A stretch of 64,000 bases of DNA. Origin: an uncultured delta proteobacterium (GTDB taxonomy: Bacteria; Desulfobacterota; Desulfovibrionia; Desulfovibrionales; Desulfovibrionaceae). The first letter of the stretch is position 1, and each line of letters begins with the position of its first letter. A model generated the notes under the pieces. The model was not told the origin of the DNA. It did not search any database and worked only from the letters and a program-made list of their open reading frames with translations. The stretch covers positions 78,080 to 142,079 of the forward strand of contig CAILNX010000030.1 in assembly GCA_903835685.1 (NCBI GenBank), written 5' to 3'. Below, one piece after another: positions 55,016-62,983 of this stretch. A program made the translations under genes and the position numbers.

Positions 55016-55489
55016 TCATGGCCGAATGCCACCCCCGCCCCGTGAGTTCGCATCATACCCCAAGCAAGCCAATCGAATGGTCTTGGGTATCAGCCTCTTC
55101 CCTCCGCTGTAGTAGTTCACGCTGCGAGGACTGATGCCGAGTTCGCGGGCAGCGGCCGCCATGCTCAAGCGGTGCGCTTCCCTCCAGCGCCGGAAAGATT
55201 CCGCAGACATGAGCTCTCCGGCCTGTTCCAAGGCCATACGCCGGAGCATATCTGTGGTCATCTCAAGATCATCCCCAAAGTCCAAACCCCATCTATCCTC
55301 AGCCACAGTTACAGCGCGGAACCTCGCATCGTCGTCCAAAGGGGCATAGGCGGAATAGGAGCTGATTGTCGTCGCCAGGTCCACCGATGCCCGGTAGCCG
55401 TCTTCCCAGGTTATGGTCAGTTTCTTCCCCTCACCGGGCAAGACTTCCCTGATTGGCACGAGAAGGGTTTCAGTTTTCTTCGGCATCAT
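55016..55489 (-). CDS. DUF2442 protein with C-terminal HTH (antitoxin-like)
   Basis: 157-residue protein. The N-terminal DUF2442 part (VLPGEGKKLTITWEDGYRAS; DDARFRAVTVAEDRWGLDF) is fused to a Cro/XRE-like HTH (AHRLSMAAAARELGISPRSV). Overlaps the DUF4160 gene by four bases, a pairing seen often and proposed as a toxin-antitoxin unit. Here the HTH is consistent with autoregulation. Confidence 0.85.
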   Translation of the reverse strand: MMPKKTETLLVPIREVLPGEGKKLTITWEDGYRASVDLATTISSYSAYAPLDDDARFRAVTVAEDRWGLDFGDDLEMTTDMLRRMALEQAGELMSAESFRRWREAHRLSMAAAARELGISPRSVNYYSGGKRLIPKTIRLACLGYDANSRGGGGIRP

Positions 55490-55728
55490 ATCCTCCGCGC
55501 ATCATGGATGCTGACCCAGGCCAGCCGGATCGTTTCACCGTTCTCTCTGATCCAGGCCAGAGCCGATTTCGCGGCTGGTGTCTGGCGACCTGCTTCGTCC
55601 AAAATCACCCCATCTTCGATGCCCACCTTGGCTATGTAACCAGGACCGCGCACATGTACGTGCGGCGGGCCGTGGTCATCTGTGTTGATGAACACGCGCA
55701 TATTCCCGAATCTCTTGATAGTGGGCAT
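55486..55728 (-). CDS. DUF4160 protein (toxin-like partner)
   Basis: 80-residue protein with PTIKRFGNMRVFINTDDHGP and PHVHVRGPGYIAKVGI, the DUF4160 signature (HxPPHxH), then SALAWIRENGETIRLAWVSI. First gene of the pair with the DUF2442-HTH gene. Mode of action not established. Confidence 0.87.
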   Translation of the reverse strand: MPTIKRFGNMRVFINTDDHGPPHVHVRGPGYIAKVGIEDGVILDEAGRQTPAAKSALAWIRENGETIRLAWVSIHDARRI

Positions 55729-55820
55729 CCAAACCTCTTGCCAAATATATAGTGCAAAGAGTGCATAGCGTCAAGCGTTGATCCCAAATTCTGCCGGAGT
55801 CTCATCCTTTGGTCAGTCTG

Positions 55821-55901
55821 ATAGGGCTCTTTGCCCTATGTTGATGAGGAATCCTAGCAAGCTCTTGGGTGACCCAAGATATACCTCCTAGGCTACGTTG
55901 G
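55821..55901. promoter_or_regulatory. Palindromes before an orphan gene
   Basis: ATAGGGC / GCCCTAT hairpin (55821-55839), CTTGGGT-G-ACCCAAG palindrome (55864-55878), and CTAGGCTACGTTGG (55888-55901), whose inverted near-copy CCCACGTAGCCTAG lies at 56652-56665 beyond the gene. Confidence 0.5.
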
Positions 55902-55960
55902 TTTTAAGGGGTTCCAAATCCTGAGAGATGGTCCTCATCGAGATGATCGAGGAGGTCTTT

Positions 55961-56566
55961 ATGGACATTCGCAGATGGATTTTTAGCGAGGAACTCGGGC
56001 TCAGCACCCAAGAAACCAAAGAGTTTCTCGAGGATGGGATGGTACCCGTCAAAATGCTCCTGGCCCTTGATGAGGCGGGATACTGTCTCACGAAGAGCGC
56101 ACCGGATAGGGCCATGTTGGTGCAGAAGGTCATCGAGGGCCTCTGGGCTATTGCCCGGCGAACTGTATTTGAAAAAAAGTTTCGCAGGGCGGGGATTCAG
56201 ATCGCGAAAGGGCTAATACGTGCCCGGCTTGGCTGGGCCAACGATTCACTCGTAGCCATTGTCAGGAATAGCAGGAAGCAAAAGGCATTTTTCTCAGGCC
56301 AACTTGCTCCCAGATCAACGCCGCTTCTTTCATACGTTGAACTTGGCGGGCAGCCTCTGCCTGTACCGGATGCCCCGAATTCATGGCAGCAGGTCGACGG
56401 GACTTGGGTATTTCCTGGAAAACCTCAGGGGAAAAACAGCCAGACCCGGGACAAACTTACTCCTCATCGGCCTGGGCAGGATACTTCTGCAGATCGGGCA
56501 AGGCCACGGCGGGATCATGACCTTGAATCAATCCTGCGGGCGCGGCTGGAGGAAATAAATGGATGA
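55961..56566 (+). CDS. Hypothetical protein, paralogous to the gene at 56923
   Basis: 201-residue protein. The N-terminal part (WIFSEELGLSTQETKEFLED ... GMVPVKMLLALDEAGYCLT) aligns by eye with the beginning of the gene at 56923. The C-terminal third is Pro/Arg/Asp-rich and probably disordered. GAGG precedes ATG 55961 (frame open to 55928). It is flanked by 14-bp inverted near-repeats (55888-55901 and 56652-56665). No family recognised. Confidence 0.6.
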   Translation: MDIRRWIFSEELGLSTQETKEFLEDGMVPVKMLLALDEAGYCLTKSAPDRAMLVQKVIEGLWAIARRTVFEKKFRRAGIQIAKGLIRARLGWANDSLVAIVRNSRKQKAFFSGQLAPRSTPLLSYVELGGQPLPVPDAPNSWQQVDGTWVFPGKPQGKNSQTRDKLTPHRPGQDTSADRARPRRDHDLESILRARLEEING

Positions 56567-56922
56567 TTCTTCTGGAGCACTACTAGTGCAATTTCTGTCT
56601 GTTGCCGCCACATTTCTGCGGACACCCAGAGCCGTAACCGTTCAAGAGTATCCCACGTAGCCTAGACCGCTTTTAGCGCTGATCTTGCCCTGGCATAGCA
56701 GCCACATCGACGGCCTATCGGGCCGACCGGTGAATCAGGGGAGAGGTGCGTCCACTGGAACAGGAGCAGGATTCAACCTCGCGTCCTAGAGTGGATATCC
56801 AGCCTAGCCTAGGATTCTATTCGTAGCACTTCAAAAGGGCGATGCAGGGGGTGCCAAGTGGTCTGAGGATCACTGGCTAGCTGCCGGGATAGCTGCGCTC
56901 AACGACAACATGGAGGGATTGG
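56567..56922. other. Gene-free 356-bp interval
   Basis: No frame with a credible start. Contains the right inverted copy CCCACGTAGCCTAG (56652-56665) and a TGGATATCCA palindrome near 56791-56800 with flanking TCCTAG / CTAGGA. Nothing else recognised. Confidence 0.5.
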
Positions 56923-57372
56923 ATGAAAATTATTGAGTTTTTGTGGTGTGCGGAAAGTGACATCTCAGATGGAGAGAGGGTGGCTTTCTTTCAAGCGGGG
57001 AAAATTCCCATCGCCCTGATGGTTGAGCTCTGGGACATGGGTCTTCGGGTCACAGCCGGAGAACCGATAGCGCCGATGCGCATCCCTCGTTTCCTGGAAA
57101 AGGTCGCGCTGATCGAAAATGATCTTGCGGCTGATCCCGAGATCGCTGCTTGCGCCGTTGATGTCCGGGAGCAGTTCACCAGAATCTTGGGGATGCCTGG
57201 TAGGCCGAGTATGCCCAACCGTAGAGATCGAGGTGGCCGCCCCGTGGTTAACTATTTCAAATATTTAAAAGAGAAGGAGGATAACACCAAGATCAACAAC
57301 CGGGGGGGAACGTCTGCTGCCCCAAGACCATGCGCGACCATTATTAGGCGTCGCGGCACGAGTGCCGCCTAG
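56923..57372 (+). CDS. Hypothetical protein, paralogous to the gene at 55961
   Basis: 149-residue protein. The first ~60 residues (FLWCAESDISDGERVAFFQA; GKIPIALMVELWDMGLRVTA) align by eye with the N-terminus of the 55961 product. The tail (GRPVVNYFKYLKEKE ... RRRGTSAA) is basic and low complexity. GGAGGG 5 nt before the ATG. Function unknown. Confidence 0.62.
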   Translation: MKIIEFLWCAESDISDGERVAFFQAGKIPIALMVELWDMGLRVTAGEPIAPMRIPRFLEKVALIENDLAADPEIAACAVDVREQFTRILGMPGRPSMPNRRDRGGRPVVNYFKYLKEKEDNTKINNRGGTSAAPRPCATIIRRRGTSAA

Positions 57373-57573
57373 ATTCCAGCAACCACATTGGAAACCGAAG
57401 CCGATTCTGGCACCTCGCCTTCAGACCGGGTTGGGACAATTGGGACGTTTCTCCCGCATCCTTTCCCGGAATTTCAAGGCGGAAGGCGGGGCATGGAGGT
57501 AAAAATGTAATCATTTTCAAGTATTCACAAAACACGGGGTGACGCATGATGGTCATCTCTTCGCATAGTGGCC

Positions 57574-57600
57574 AAAGGCCCTCTTCGGGGGGCCTTTTTT
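57574..57600 (+). terminator. Rho-independent terminator, cassette boundary 1
   Basis: AAAGGCCCTC-TTCG-GGGGGGCCTTTTTT. The surrounding CGCATAGTGGCCAAAGGCC...TTTTTTGTTGTC is echoed 360 bp further on at the next terminator. Confidence 0.9.
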
Positions 57601-57659
57601 GTTGTCTATCAACGGCAAAATTAACCTCTAACGACAGCACTATCATTATGGAGAGAACC

Positions 57660-57866
57660 ATGGGAAAACAAAAAATCGATTTGACATCGCAATATGTCTA
57701 CTTGCCAAGTTCTGTTATCATGCAACAGACAAATGAGCGTAAAAATTTTGACGTGATGAAAAAGAAAAAGGATAAGAAACTTAATTATATTCAGGGTAAA
57801 GGACAATTCATTGCTGGTACATATACGCATAGAATGAGCATGAAAAAGATTTTTCGTATACGTTAA
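57660..57866 (+). CDS. Small basic hypothetical protein
   Basis: 68-residue, Lys-rich protein (KKKKDKKLNYIQGKGQFIAG; MSMKKIFRIR at the end). GGAGAG 4 nt before ATG 57660. Sits alone between two terminators. AT-rich. Probably a phage-type small protein; function unknown. Confidence 0.6.
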   Translation: MGKQKIDLTSQYVYLPSSVIMQQTNERKNFDVMKKKKDKKLNYIQGKGQFIAGTYTHRMSMKKIFRIR

Positions 57867-57934
57867 TTTTGAAGTTCTAAGGTTACTGTCATTAGAATAT
57901 GACCATCTGATAAATGTTGTTACGCATCGTGGTC

Positions 57935-57960
57935 AAAGGCCGCCTTCGGGCGGTCTTTTT
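57935..57960 (+). terminator. Rho-independent terminator, cassette boundary 2
   Basis: AAAGGCCGCC-TTCG-GGCGGTCTTTTT with UUCG tetraloop; near-copy of the previous boundary sequence. Confidence 0.9.
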
Positions 57961-58023
57961 CGTTGTCGGTCAATGCACAACGCAACGTCGCTGGAAGCGA
58001 CATTAACCCTGGAGAAAGTATCC

Positions 58024-59496
58024 ATGAAAAAGAAAAAAGCCGTACCACCGGCACCGCAACAGGAACAAGCCTCGTTGCCTCCGTTGGTCATCCAGCCGCT
58101 GACAGATCACGGCAACGCCAGAATGCTGGAGAAGTGTTTTGGCCCCCGGTTGAAATGCGTGGAGGAAACCAGAGAATTCCTCGTCTATGACGGGAAGCGC
58201 TGGGCTCCGAGTAATAAGGCATTGGCCAAAATGGTCCGCGTGGTTGGAATCATGCGGTACAAAGAAGCCAAGTACGCTGGGCCGATCGTGACAACTACTG
58301 GTGAGGTATTGGAGCCCAAGGAAGTCCTGAAGTGGGCCAACAAGACCATGAACAAGGGGCGCTTGCAGGCCATGAAAGACGTGGCTGCGAGTCTGCCCGG
58401 CATTGCCGCCTCAATCGCCGACTTTGACCGCCATGATTGGCTGCTCAATCTGCGAAACGGCACTTTGGACTTGGAGACCGGCAAGTTGCGTCGGCACGAA
58501 CCCAAAGACCGACTCACCCAGATCGCCAATGCCAACTACGACCCGAACGCCACTTGCCCGCTGTGGTTGGCGTTTCTGCAGCAGATTGCCCTGGGGCAAA
58601 GCGCGCTCATCCGCTTCTTACAGATGGTGGTCGGCTACGTCTTGAGCGGCGTCGTGACCGAGCAAGTCCTGTTCCTGCTCGTCGGCAAGGGAGCCAACGG
58701 GAAGTCAACCTTCCTGGAGGTCATATTCGAAATCATGGGGGAGTACTCCAAGACGACGCCCGGCCATACATTTATCAAATCCGAGTCGCGAGCTATTCGC
58801 AATGACTTGGCGAGATTGAAGGGTGCTAGGTACGTTTCTGCAGTGGAAATAAACATGGGCAAAGCCCTAGACGAAGCCCTTGTTAAACGCCTAACCGGCG
58901 GCGATCGTATCGCGGCACGGTTCATAGGGAAGGAGTTCTTTGAATTCTTCCCGCAAGCGAAGTTCTTCTTGGCGGTCAACACCTTCCCCCACGTCAGTGG
59001 GGCGGACGATGGGATATTCCGTCGGATCGTTGTGGTGCCTTTTCAGGCAAGCTTTACAGGCGACCAAATCGATAAGCATCTGGGCGAAAAGCTCAAGGCA
59101 GAACGAGACGGGATCATGGCCTGGGCTGTTGAAGGCTTCAAGATGTGGCAAGAAAGCGGAACGCTTGAAATTCCAACAGTAGTTCAGACGGCTTCCTCTG
59201 ATTTCAGGGCAGAGATGGACGTCTTGGCGGAGTTTCAAGAGGACAGGTGTGAAAAGGGACCTGACTTTCGGGTTCCTGTTGCGGAGGTCTTCGACGCCTA
59301 TCTGGGATGGGCCAAGGCGGCTACCCAGGACGCGATGGGAAAGAAAACCTTCGGGATGCTGATGCGCCAGAAAGGCCACCGCCAAGTCAAGAGCGGCAGT
59401 ACTCGGTACTGGACCGGATTACGCCTTCGGCATGATCCGGTTCACACCATCCCCGCGCCCACCCTTGAAGGTCAGGAGCTGAAACAGGCCGCATAA
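58024..59496 (+). CDS. Phage/plasmid primase-helicase, P4 alpha/D5 SF3 type
   Basis: 490-residue protein. A D5_N-type region (FLVYDGKRWAPSNKALAKMV; WLLNLRNGTLDLETGKLRRH) leads to an SF3 helicase with Walker A LLVGKGANGKSTFLEVI, Walker B RYVSAVEINMG, and motif C FFLAVNTFPHVSGADDGIFR plus the arginine finger. The Toprim primase half is absent, so it is a helicase/initiator form. GGAGAA before ATG 58024. It gives the second element an autonomous replication function. Confidence 0.92.
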   Translation: MKKKKAVPPAPQQEQASLPPLVIQPLTDHGNARMLEKCFGPRLKCVEETREFLVYDGKRWAPSNKALAKMVRVVGIMRYKEAKYAGPIVTTTGEVLEPKEVLKWANKTMNKGRLQAMKDVAASLPGIAASIADFDRHDWLLNLRNGTLDLETGKLRRHEPKDRLTQIANANYDPNATCPLWLAFLQQIALGQSALIRFLQMVVGYVLSGVVTEQVLFLLVGKGANGKSTFLEVIFEIMGEYSKTTPGHTFIKSESRAIRNDLARLKGARYVSAVEINMGKALDEALVKRLTGGDRIAARFIGKEFFEFFPQAKFFLAVNTFPHVSGADDGIFRRIVVVPFQASFTGDQIDKHLGEKLKAERDGIMAWAVEGFKMWQESGTLEIPTVVQTASSDFRAEMDVLAEFQEDRCEKGPDFRVPVAEVFDAYLGWAKAATQDAMGKKTFGMLMRQKGHRQVKSGSTRYWTGLRLRHDPVHTIPAPTLEGQELKQAA

Positions 59497-59524
59497 ACGG
59501 GCTCACGCCCACCAACCTTTAGCA

Positions 59525-59558
59525 GGCCAGCCGTCCATCTCGGACGGCTGGCCTTTTT
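59525..59558 (+). terminator. Rho-independent terminator, cassette boundary 3
   Basis: Perfect 12-bp stem GGCCAGCCGTCC / GGACGGCTGGCC, 5-nt loop, five T. It abuts the RBS of the radical SAM gene. Confidence 0.93.
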
Positions 59559-59574
59559 CATGGGAGGATCAACA

Positions 59575-60516
59575 GTGGCAATAAACTTCATCAGCAGGAA
59601 GCGGGCAATCCACCCCGCACCTGAATTCGTCAAGAAAGGACTGGCGACGCACGTGCTCAACGTGGGGAGCCTCTGCAATCACGGGTGCTGCTACTGCTAC
59701 ACCCCGACGATGGAGCGCCTGAGGCCAGAACGCTACGAAGGCATCGGAGGGACTTCATACGAAGCCTTTGCCCAGGGCAACATGACCCTTGATTTGGGCA
59801 CACCCGCGCTGGTTGCGGCAGAAGCCCCAGGGTTGAAGCCCGATGACACCGTGTTCATGTGCTCAACGACGGACGCTTGGTGTCCTGGAGCGATGCAACA
59901 TGGCCTTGGTCGCGCGACCCTCGGGGCTCTGCTGAAAAACTCGGCCTGCGGAGTCCGCATTCTGACCAAGAATGCCGGTGTGGTTTCGGACCTGGATATC
60001 ATGGCCAAATACCCGGGACGGGTTGAATTGGCTTTAAGTCTGACGGCCCCGCCCGCCAAGGCGCAGCTGCTCAACACGTTGGAGCCGTATGCTTCTGCCC
60101 TCCCTTACCGTCTGGACGCACTGCACGCCGCACATGACCTTGGCATCCCGGTGTTTGGCATGCTGTGCCCTTGCCTCCCGGGGATTGCAGACGGTTTTGA
60201 TGACCTCGTGGCCCTGTTCAACGAGTTGAAGCCGCTTAAGCCTGAGCATATCTGGTCCGAGCCGGTGAACCCGCGCGGCCCGGCCCTGCCTAAGTGTGAG
60301 AAAGCCCTGCGCCAAGCCGGGTATTCTTCAATCGCTGACCAAGTTGGCGCGATTAGGAACCGCAAGGCCTTCCAAGCGTACGCCCATGCCTTCATCGACA
60401 CCGCAACCGCAGCGGCCAATTCCGTGGGAATGGGCCACCTCCTGTCCATCTTGATGTACGAGGACGGACTCGACTTTACTGGCGACGGTAGTCGCGTCAT
60501 TTGGCTGAAGAAATAA
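59575..60516 (+). CDS. Radical SAM protein (SPL/Rv2578c-like)
   Basis: 313-residue enzyme. The [4Fe-4S]/SAM site is SLCNHGCCYCYTPTMERL (Cx3Cx2C with Tyr before the last Cys), followed by a TIM-barrel-like series: MCSTTDAWCPGAMQHGLGRA, VRILTKNAGVVSDLDIMAKY, VELALSLTAPPAKAQLLNTL, EHIWSEPVNPRG. This matches the spore-photoproduct-lyase-like radical SAM group. GTG 59575 is preferred (GGAGG 8 nt upstream); ATG 59560 lies inside the terminator/RBS area. A role in nucleic-acid repair or modification is inferred from neighbours. Confidence 0.88.
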   Translation: MAINFISRKRAIHPAPEFVKKGLATHVLNVGSLCNHGCCYCYTPTMERLRPERYEGIGGTSYEAFAQGNMTLDLGTPALVAAEAPGLKPDDTVFMCSTTDAWCPGAMQHGLGRATLGALLKNSACGVRILTKNAGVVSDLDIMAKYPGRVELALSLTAPPAKAQLLNTLEPYASALPYRLDALHAAHDLGIPVFGMLCPCLPGIADGFDDLVALFNELKPLKPEHIWSEPVNPRGPALPKCEKALRQAGYSSIADQVGAIRNRKAFQAYAHAFIDTATAAANSVGMGHLLSILMYEDGLDFTGDGSRVIWLKK

Positions 60517-60525
60517 CACAAAACC

Positions 60526-60559
60526 GCCTGGCCAGCTCGCCAATTCGGGCTGGCCAGGC
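60526..60559 (+). terminator. Hairpin, cassette boundary 4
   Basis: GCCTGGCCAGC / GCTGGCCAGGC, 11 perfect pairs, 12-nt loop, no clear T-run; directly before AAGGAG of the next gene. Confidence 0.65.
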
Positions 60560-60574
60560 AAGAAAGGAGAAGGC

Positions 60575-61321
60575 ATGTCCAGTTTGAGTATGTCGAATGT
60601 CATGGCTCCCGGCCCAGCAGTTGGCCATGGCATGAAAGCCTACAAGGCTACAGCGCTGTTTAAGACCCTCAAGTTCGTCGGGAATATGTTCGGTCCATCC
60701 ACGATACAGGTAGTTGGTGGGCGCATCGCGAAGAAACTTGACAATCATAATGCCATTGTTGTGGTCGACCTGGGAACAGTGGTCGGCACTGGAGTGAACT
60801 TCAACCTAGCCGTCAGCGCCACTGCCTTCAAAGCATTAGCAGGGATGCGTGCCAAGGAAGAAGTCGTGATCCAGGAGACCTCGGACCAGTATATCGTCAC
60901 GGACGGGTTCACCACCTACGATATGCCCAAGGCCCCTGTGCATATCCCTCTGGCGCTGGCAGCAGTGCCCGCGGGGCTGGAGGTCCTGGGAGCCCCGGTC
61001 ACGATACCCGACCATCGCAACCTGAAACGCTACGTGGGGAAGTCCGGGTTCATGACGCTGCGCTTGTTCGATGGCCAACTGGAACAGGCAACTGTCGCAT
61101 CCCAGAGCCATCCATACACGTTCAACGCCATAGCGGCGGCGGCGCTCATCGGGCGTGAGCCAGGGATCATGCTCAGCACGCAGATCTGGTTTCGCCATTT
61201 GAAAGATGGCCAGACAATCAAAATTGCCGTGATGGGTGACCAGTACTGGGTCATCTCTTCTGTGCCATACGAGTTCCAAAGGAACCTGGAGGTCTACGAA
61301 TTGGCCCAAGTAGTATCCTAA
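60575..61321 (+). CDS. Hypothetical protein, possibly sliding-clamp-like
   Basis: 248-residue soluble beta-rich protein with two similar halves. One (STIQVVGGRIAKKLDNHNAI; FNLAVSATAFKALAGMRAKE; EVVIQETSDQYIVTDGFTTY) has a strand-helix-strand order resembling DnaN/PCNA modules; the second (MTLRLFDGQLEQATVASQSH; TIKIAVMGDQYWVISSVPYE) repeats it loosely. With an SF3 helicase two genes upstream, a phage processivity clamp is an attractive but unproven guess. AAGGAG before the ATG. Confidence 0.55.
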   Translation: MSSLSMSNVMAPGPAVGHGMKAYKATALFKTLKFVGNMFGPSTIQVVGGRIAKKLDNHNAIVVVDLGTVVGTGVNFNLAVSATAFKALAGMRAKEEVVIQETSDQYIVTDGFTTYDMPKAPVHIPLALAAVPAGLEVLGAPVTIPDHRNLKRYVGKSGFMTLRLFDGQLEQATVASQSHPYTFNAIAAAALIGREPGIMLSTQIWFRHLKDGQTIKIAVMGDQYWVISSVPYEFQRNLEVYELAQVVS

Positions 61322-61342
61322 TCGAGGCAATGACAGAGGCCC

Positions 61343-61378
61343 AAAGGCCGTCTCCCTGATGGGGGGGCGGCCTTTTTC
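61343..61378 (+). terminator. Rho-independent terminator, cassette boundary 5
   Basis: AAAGGCCG ... CGGCCTTTTT stem with an inner CCC/GGG pairing; five T. Confidence 0.9.
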
Positions 61379-61403
61379 TTGGCATAACAAAAGGAGTGAT
61401 TCC

Positions 61404-62714
61404 ATGAAGTACATCCACGTGGCAGGCAAACCGTCCGACTATGGACCTGACCTGCAATCCCCAATCCTGCGTCAAACTGGAAGATGTCTGTACTCCTTGA
61501 TCGAAGGGCTACGGCAGAAGGAATTCAACACCGACACCCTGGGCATGGTAGCCAGAAATATCCGCCATTACATCGACAGACATGTCAGACCGAACGGTGG
61601 AATGTTGTATGCAGACTCTGGTGGATACTCGATCATCAAAGGAGATGTCCACCCCATGGACATATTCCGATTTATTGATTGTTACAATGTATACCTGAAG
61701 CATGAAAGCGATATATACAACTACATCTTTTCACTGGATATACCGTTCAGCCTGAAGTACGACAAGCTGAACACTAGGCAGGCAATATACGAACTGAACA
61801 AGTCATCTCTCTCGATGACGAAAAATGTCATGGAGGAGTGCCCTACAGTAAGGGACAAACTCCACTTCGTTTGGCACTTCAAGATGCGCTCACAGTACGA
61901 AATCTGGAAGCGGCTGTACGAGGAACTTGGCCTAAATCATATCGTTACCCATCGGGCGCTTGGTGGCATGGTGGGGCTTAGGGGCATGACCAAGAAGAAC
62001 TTTTCCCCGTTCATCGCCCTCTCATATCGGTGTCTGCTCGACTACATGATGGCGGGTAGATTCGGCCGCGATCTGACCATCCACAACCTTGGGTTGTACA
62101 TCCTTTACGACCGGTTCCACATGGCCTTTCTGGAACGCTTGTTCGGCCGGTACCTGGAAGGGATTTCCGGGGTGGCCATCAGCTACGATTCCATCAACCC
62201 GACCCACGCCGCCCGCATGAACAAGGGCATGCCCCTATATGCTTGGCAGGATGACCAGTTCATGACCCTGCCCAATATGACGTCCGCGCCAGATTGGTTG
62301 GTCTCTTCTGTCTACGGGGACGATCTCGCTGGGTTTGTGCTCGACGAGGTCGGTCGGCGAATAAACGGCAATCTGCTCCAGAACGTAAACACGTTCGCGC
62401 CTTTGAGCATCGCGAGCCATCGGGCTGTGGACAGATATTTTGCCTGGGCAGTCGAGAGCTATGGTCTCGTGGATCTGTTCTTCAAGTGTAAGAGCCCGAC
62501 GACGATGCTGGCCGGAGTCAACAACATAGTGAAAGACCTTAAGGTCAAGGTGCCGGGTCTGTTCACTCATAAGATGATCAAGTCCATCATCGAGAATATG
62601 GAGTTGACCTACTTCTTTCATCGGTGGTGGATGGACAGACGTGACTACGCGAGACTTGACCTGCTTACGATCCGCTTCATTGAACATATCGGATTTCCAG
62701 ATGGATTGAGCTAG
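61404..62714 (+). CDS. TGT-fold (DpdA-like) transglycosylase candidate
   Basis: 436-residue protein resembling tRNA-guanine transglycosylase-type TIM barrels. MLYADSGGYSII corresponds to the TGT DSGGFQ loop, FSLDIPFSLKYDKLNTRQAI to the strand after it, and THRALGGMVGLRGM to the AIGGL loop; GVAISYDSINPTHAARMNKG recalls the DpdA DSxxW region. DpdA enzymes insert 7-deazaguanine bases into DNA of phages and mobile elements (established for the family). No zinc-ligand cluster is obvious, as in DpdA. AAGGAG before ATG 61404. Confidence 0.6.
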   Translation: MKYIHVAGKPSDYGPDLQSPILRQTGRCLYSLIEGLRQKEFNTDTLGMVARNIRHYIDRHVRPNGGMLYADSGGYSIIKGDVHPMDIFRFIDCYNVYLKHESDIYNYIFSLDIPFSLKYDKLNTRQAIYELNKSSLSMTKNVMEECPTVRDKLHFVWHFKMRSQYEIWKRLYEELGLNHIVTHRALGGMVGLRGMTKKNFSPFIALSYRCLLDYMMAGRFGRDLTIHNLGLYILYDRFHMAFLERLFGRYLEGISGVAISYDSINPTHAARMNKGMPLYAWQDDQFMTLPNMTSAPDWLVSSVYGDDLAGFVLDEVGRRINGNLLQNVNTFAPLSIASHRAVDRYFAWAVESYGLVDLFFKCKSPTTMLAGVNNIVKDLKVKVPGLFTHKMIKSIIENMELTYFFHRWWMDRRDYARLDLLTIRFIEHIGFPDGLS

Positions 62715-62723
62715 TCGGACAGG

Positions 62724-62744
62724 GGGGGAGGTCTTCACTCCCCC
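62724..62744 (+). terminator. Hairpin, cassette boundary 6
   Basis: GGGGGAG-GTCTTCA-CTCCCCC, 7 pairs, weak T content after it. Confidence 0.5.
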
Positions 62745-62943
62745 ATTGTATTACTGCTATGCGCTTAGCCAATAAGTCCAATTCAAAATGGAATTGTCGC
62801 ATTGTATGAAGTTTTTGTTGTCGGCAAGATTCATGCAGCGATAACTAATAGTATCCAAATGCACCATATCTCAACATCAGACTAGTAAATTGTACTTTCT
62901 CCCCAAATTTACACTTTTAACATAGACATAATAAAATTATAAA

Positions 62944-62958
62944 GGGTAAAATTTACCC
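62944..62958. promoter_or_regulatory. Operator-like palindrome before the DUF5131 gene
   Basis: GGGTAAA-A-TTTACCC, perfect, within an AT-rich promoter region (62860-62970, including TTTACA and ATAATAAAATTATAAAG) and 25 bp upstream of the start codon. Confidence 0.6.
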
Positions 62959-62983
62959 GAATTAACATTTATAGGAGGTTAGT

